Positions 60,249 to 64,000 of a stretch of DNA of 64,000 nt are shown here, piece after piece. Position 1 is the first letter of the stretch. Every line of letters starts with the position of its first letter. Source of the DNA: Serpula lacrymans var. lacrymans S7.9 (taxonomy: Eukaryota; Basidiomycota; Agaricomycetes; Boletales; Serpulaceae); contig NW_006763301.1 in assembly GCF_000218685.1 (NCBI RefSeq), forward strand, positions 744,001 through 808,000. Reading direction: 5' to 3'. Position numbers and translations under genes: made by a program. The notes beneath the pieces are model-generated. The model did not search any database. It saw only the letters and a program-made list of their open reading frames with translations, and was not told the origin of the DNA.

Positions 60249-61820
60249 ATGGCCAGACGTCTTTACCTCGGCAGTAAGGCTATTTCTTTTGCCAATAGCA
60301 TCGTTTCTTGCTTACAGGAGGGTCGTTGATATGTAGGACTTCCTCCTGATGCTCGTTCTGATGATGTAGCAAAATTCTTCGACGGCTATGGTCGCATTGT
60401 TGATTGTCGCGTCATGACTGGTTCGTCCGACAAACGGCGCTCAGCAAACCCCGGGCTCACAGCACCTTCCTCAGGCTTTGGCTTCGTCGAATTTGAAAAC
60501 TCAAAGGTGGATCTCATCCAAGCCCTTTTATTTTATGTAGCAAATGCCCAACAATTTACAGGATGCTGAGGATGCAGTGCACCATTTCAATGGAAAACCG
60601 TTCATGGGCGTCAAGTATGTTTCAATATTTGCATGTCTATCTGAGGCACTTACGTAATTTTATTGTGTAGCATTGTTGTTGAATTTGCCAAGGAGAGCCG
60701 CCCACGACGAGATGTGTATGAGGGAGGAGGAGAGCGAGGATTTGGGTATAGCTCATGATCTCAGGACATATCCTTCTCACTGCCGCTGATACTTGTGTCA
60801 TCTTTGTTTAGTTCTGCACGCTCACGAAGGCCTCCTGGTATCCGTCTGATTGTATCTGGGATTTCTCGCGACACAAGCTGGCAGGTATGGAATTTTCCGG
60901 TCCGGTCCTACCTTTTCACCTGGTTTCTGCATTTACGATACCATACGGGTTCACCTCCGATCATAATTGGCTGGGTTTAGAATTTGGGCTATCATCGGAC
61001 AACGGGCGGTCGTTGATTACTTTCCTTCGTGTGGACCCGTGCTTCCGATATAACTCTCATTGGATGGTCCTGATGCTTTTCGCCCCTTCGCTCTTAGGAT
61101 TTGAAAGATTTCGGTCGTGAAGCTGGAAGTGTTTCATTTGCAGACATCGACCGTGATTTCCCCGGCCAAGGGTAAGTAGTATCTCAAGACCCATGTTCCA
61201 GCTCTTGGCAGCAACTTTCGTTATTCATCTATTGACATATTTCTAACCTCAATTCAAACGCAGGATCCTAGAATACCTATCCCGTGATGATGCTGATCGC
61301 GCTGTCAAGGATCTGGACGGTAAGGACCTTCGTGGTAGGCCTGTCCGGGTCGCTCTAGATGATTCTGTACGTTTCATTACGACTTCAGTTCATGTCCTTC
61401 CTGACTGACGTGTTGTAGCGTGGAGGTGTCGATAATTACAGACGCGATGATCGTCGTGATGAGCGACCTCGCGAGGATCGGTATAGAGACGACCGTTATC
61501 ACAGAGAAGACCGCTCGGGTTACCGCCGTGACCGCTCGAGATCGCCTCCACGTCGTGCTGAATTTGAAGATCGTCGCCCCAGGTCTCCCCCTCCCAGCAG
61601 GAGGGATCATGAGGAAAGAAGGCCTGCAGGGTACGATGATTACCGGCGGGGAGGCTATGATGATGACCGTAAAGGGCCTGATTATTATTATGACCGTCGC
61701 AGGGATGATGTGGACAGACGCCGAGACGACCGTAGTCGGCGCGAAGAAAAAGACGAGCGATACGAAGAAAGAGCCGTTAGACACACGAACGGAAACGGAG
61801 ATGCTGGGTGGAGTCGCTGA
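60249..61820 (+). CDS. SR-family splicing factor with two RRMs and an RS-like tail
   Basis: RRM1: MARRLYLG, then RLPPDARSDDVAKFFDGYGR, IVDCRVMT, GFGFVEFEN (RNP1, across an intron) and KPFMGVNIVVEFAKESR. RRM2: IRLIVSGISRDTSWQDLKDF, the SWQDLKDF motif of SR-protein pseudo-RRMs, then ILEYLSRDDADRAVKDLDGK. The tail alternates Arg with Asp, Ser, Glu and Tyr (RRDRSRSPPRR), ending GNGDAGWSR at TGA 61818-61820. It resembles fission-yeast Srp2 or SRSF1, which select splice sites in the nucleus. The 54-nt intron at 60421-60474 starts GTTCGT, has no stop and keeps frame, so retention would place 18 residues in a loop of RRM1. Confidence 0.93.
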
Positions 61821-62428
61821 TTGGGGATAGGTTTCTGGACGGTGGGCGGGTAAAAGGCGTCCGTATATGGGTTTTCCTCGTTCTTTTGTGGGCTTGGCTT
61901 CCTCGATGGTTGACGTGTATTGGAACGCAAGAAGTGTACTTGTCTAAGGGTCAATGCCCGTTGGTCCCATTACCGAGCGATTAGGATACTAGGGATCGTT
62001 TCTCCTTCCATCCGTCAGGCTGTTGGCGTGGTACTTGGACCTTTGGACCTTCGTAACAAAAGCTTAGCAGAATCATCACCTCCCAAACTGAGTGTGAACT
62101 GGTCCATGCAGACTTCAATTATGGAAGTATTATACTGTGGTGGACACTGTCTGGATCATTCACGAACGACAGCGGGGTGTTTCCGTGTGGGCGTCTGAGT
62201 TTATCCTTCAAATTGTGCTTTCTTGGTATCGTCCCACCCAACCTATTTTTGCAAACGAGGTGGCCATAATAAGCGCTCCTGGTCTCCCGAATCGCGAAGG
62301 AGCCTAACTCGAAATGATATAATGGTTCTCCTCTCGTCCCGCCCTCGGTATGGTGAGTCGATGTTATTTGTTTTATAGTTAACATGCGGCGTTGAAATTT
62401 GAGTGCTATGATATTTTGTTGTACATGG
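61821..62428. other. Convergent intergenic stretch, 608 bp
   Basis: 3' flanks of the SR factor and tubulin cofactor E. No gene seen. Confidence 0.5.
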
Positions 62429-64000
62429 TTATTTACGTAATTGAATGTTTACGAATATATTTGATGCATTTTCTATACCCCACCAGGCAAGGTCCTGGTC
62501 ATCGTTTTCATTCAATGCTACAAACTTGTCGTCAGGCATCTTCAACCACAGTGAGATCTTTGCATTTCTTGTCGCTTTAAAAGATTTGGCCAATTTGAGG
62601 CGGAAGGTGCGAATGGTCATTGTCGATAAAACGCGTAAATCAATTGGAGGCGCTTCTTCATCGGTGACGTTCTCAGGGTCGCCCGAACACTGGTAGACAT
62701 GGACGTCTGATTGAGCCTTGTCACCATGAGGTTCCAATCAAAGAAGGAACTTCATGACGCACGGATCAAAAGGTTACTCAGTTTATCTTCATGACTTTTC
62801 TTGGATGCTACATCAGCTGGTTTACCATGTTCTATTAAAACAGATACCAGTCAGACCCTGCGTTCCCACTCAAGTATAACACAACCTACTTGCGCATAAT
62901 GCTTTCCATTGAGGGTGCTCATTGTACTTTTCTTCCTGGCAACCGCGCACTGTTTTTGCGATGTATGAAAGATAAAACAATTCGCAGTCGGTTCGCTCTT
63001 TTGGCGATATCTGAATTCGATCATCAATCAGCCTCTGGTTGCACAGTATTTACTCAGATCACATACGGCAGCTGAGTCGAGCATCAGTAAAGACGGTATT
63101 TGAGCAATGACGAACTGTCTGGCGTGACGTCCCATCTCCAGATCTGAAATCCCGTGAGTAGATGTTCACCATCCCGCCTATATGAACTACATGAGAATAT
63201 GGTACCTTTCAACAACGGATTACCAGTGATGCTCAATGTTTCAAGATTGGGACACCAGTCATACAAGCGATCAAAAGCAAGCCACTGGTGAAGCTGATTA
63301 AAGGACAAGGCTAGGTGCTTGATCCTGTGCAAGGGCGATAGTTGATTGTCGAGCGCCGCTATATCCATGATTCGGTTAGAGGCCAAGATCAAGCGCTCGA
63401 GACTGTCTCGTGGCAATGATAATCCAAGAGGATAAATTAAAGCGACACGGTGAAGACTTACCTGGTATAAGGCCCGAGGGCATGACATAGATGAGACCAA
63501 TCTACCAGTTCATTGCTATCAAAATTGATGACCTCAAGCCCTGCGTGCACAGCAGGCAAGGACTGCCTAGATGACAGATGACTCAATGTGTTGTATCCCA
63601 TTTCAACAATTCGTAATTTGGGCATGAAAGCGATGACAGATGTCAGCTCTTCCCAGGTCATCATGGTGCCATTTAGTTGTAACTCAGTCAACTTGAGAAA
63701 GTTCGAAGGGTTCAAGCAATTTTTCAGAGGAGTGAAACGATTTCGGCTGGCCCCAATGTAAGCATATGACGGAACCTATAACATTGGGGCATACTTCAAA
63801 GCCAATCTCTCCAGCAAAGGCAGTTCAGATGCGATCAGAGATACCATGTCCCACGTTGGCAGTAGGCTGGCAGATAAATCCAGGCCGCGCACATCTTCAT
63901 CAGGTCAATCTGTATATAGGTTGCAAGCCCCAATTGATCTAAAGAAAGCTCACTTGGACAGGTTTTATTGATTTCACCTTCCGGATCGGAAAATGCAACC
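62429..64000 (-). CDS. TBCE: Tubulin-specific chaperone E, C-terminal part (5' end outside window)
   Basis: The minus-strand frame is open at the window edge (VAFSDPEGEINKTCPS), so the N-terminal CAP-Gly domain lies beyond 64000. Visible blocks: VRGLDLSASLLPTWDMVSLI, LPLLERLAL, leucine-rich repeats (LTELQLNGTMMTWEELTSVI, LEVINFDSNELVDWSHLCHA, LERLILASNRIMDI, IKHLALSFNQLHQW, PNLETLSITGNPLL), a helical segment (ARLPGRKSTMSTLNGKHYA) and a C-terminal ubiquitin-like domain (STMTIRTFRLKLAKSFKA, LAWWGIENASNIFVNIQLRK) with TAA at 62429-62431. The protein helps fold and release alpha-tubulin with cofactors C and D. Gene order of domains is normal for the family. Confidence 0.9.

Overview
The window is nuclear DNA of a basidiomycete fungus, most likely an Agaricomycete. 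Nearly every gene is split by many introns of about 50-60 nt, several proteins are of basidiomycete type (a BTB-like protein with an Asp-rich tail, a WC-2 photoreceptor partner, an SR protein with two RRMs), and there is a secreted GH6 cellobiohydrolase with a CBM1 cellulose-binding module, which suggests a plant-biomass or wood decayer. No species is assigned. Coordinates were built by reading splice sites by eye, so exon edges are predictions.

Layout from left to right: the 3' part of a very long coiled-coil protein (1-3561); a short-chain dehydrogenase (4337-5949); a 937-bp non-autonomous DNA transposon with 32-bp terminal inverted repeats and an 8-bp target duplication (6265-7201), carrying a tRNA-like relic and lying just upstream of wc-2 (7378-8704); ARPC1 of the Arp2/3 complex (9256-10782), convergent with the small kinetochore gene DAD3 (10881-11317, minus); a BTB-like protein (13156-14387); a PKA-like AGC kinase (minus, 15328-16881); inositol-pentakisphosphate 2-kinase (17521-18906), followed by an aldehyde dehydrogenase relic; isovaleryl-CoA dehydrogenase (19818-21601); a Zn2Cys6 regulator (22251-23548); and a 3.5-kb gene-poor stretch with a hairpin and a broken, half-inverted copy of the isovaleryl-CoA dehydrogenase gene (24605-25452).

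The second half holds a zinc-finger protein (27028-28053, minus), arginase (28668-30122, minus) divergent from a class I/II aminotransferase (31162-33713), a CWF19/Drn1-like lariat-debranching cofactor (33960-36660, minus), a 2.9-kb gene-poor gap, a secreted type-B carboxylesterase (39590-41562), a Nudix hydrolase (41997-43279, minus), a 3.3-kb gap with decayed repeats, a WDR5/Swd3 WD40 protein (46580-48081), a UBLCP1-type CTD phosphatase (48308-50041), an intronless protein of unknown function (50574-51743), a CSN8-like subunit (51956-52951, minus) divergent from NECAP (53083-53999), cellobiohydrolase II (55021-56799), mitochondrial cysteine desulfurase NFS1 (57963-59965), an SR splicing factor (60249-61820) and the 3' part of tubulin cofactor E (62429-64000, minus).

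Most genes are housekeeping and do not form a metabolic cluster. Leucine catabolism (IVD) and arginine breakdown (arginase) occur near each other without sign of co-regulation. I found no CRISPR array, prokaryotic operon or obvious new multi-gene system. The more unusual signals are the transposon in the wc-2 promoter region, the half-inverted IVD pseudogene with related inverted repeats near it, a 10-nt microexon in arginase, two GC-AG introns with the same donor, and a six-copy 84-bp coiled-coil repeat.
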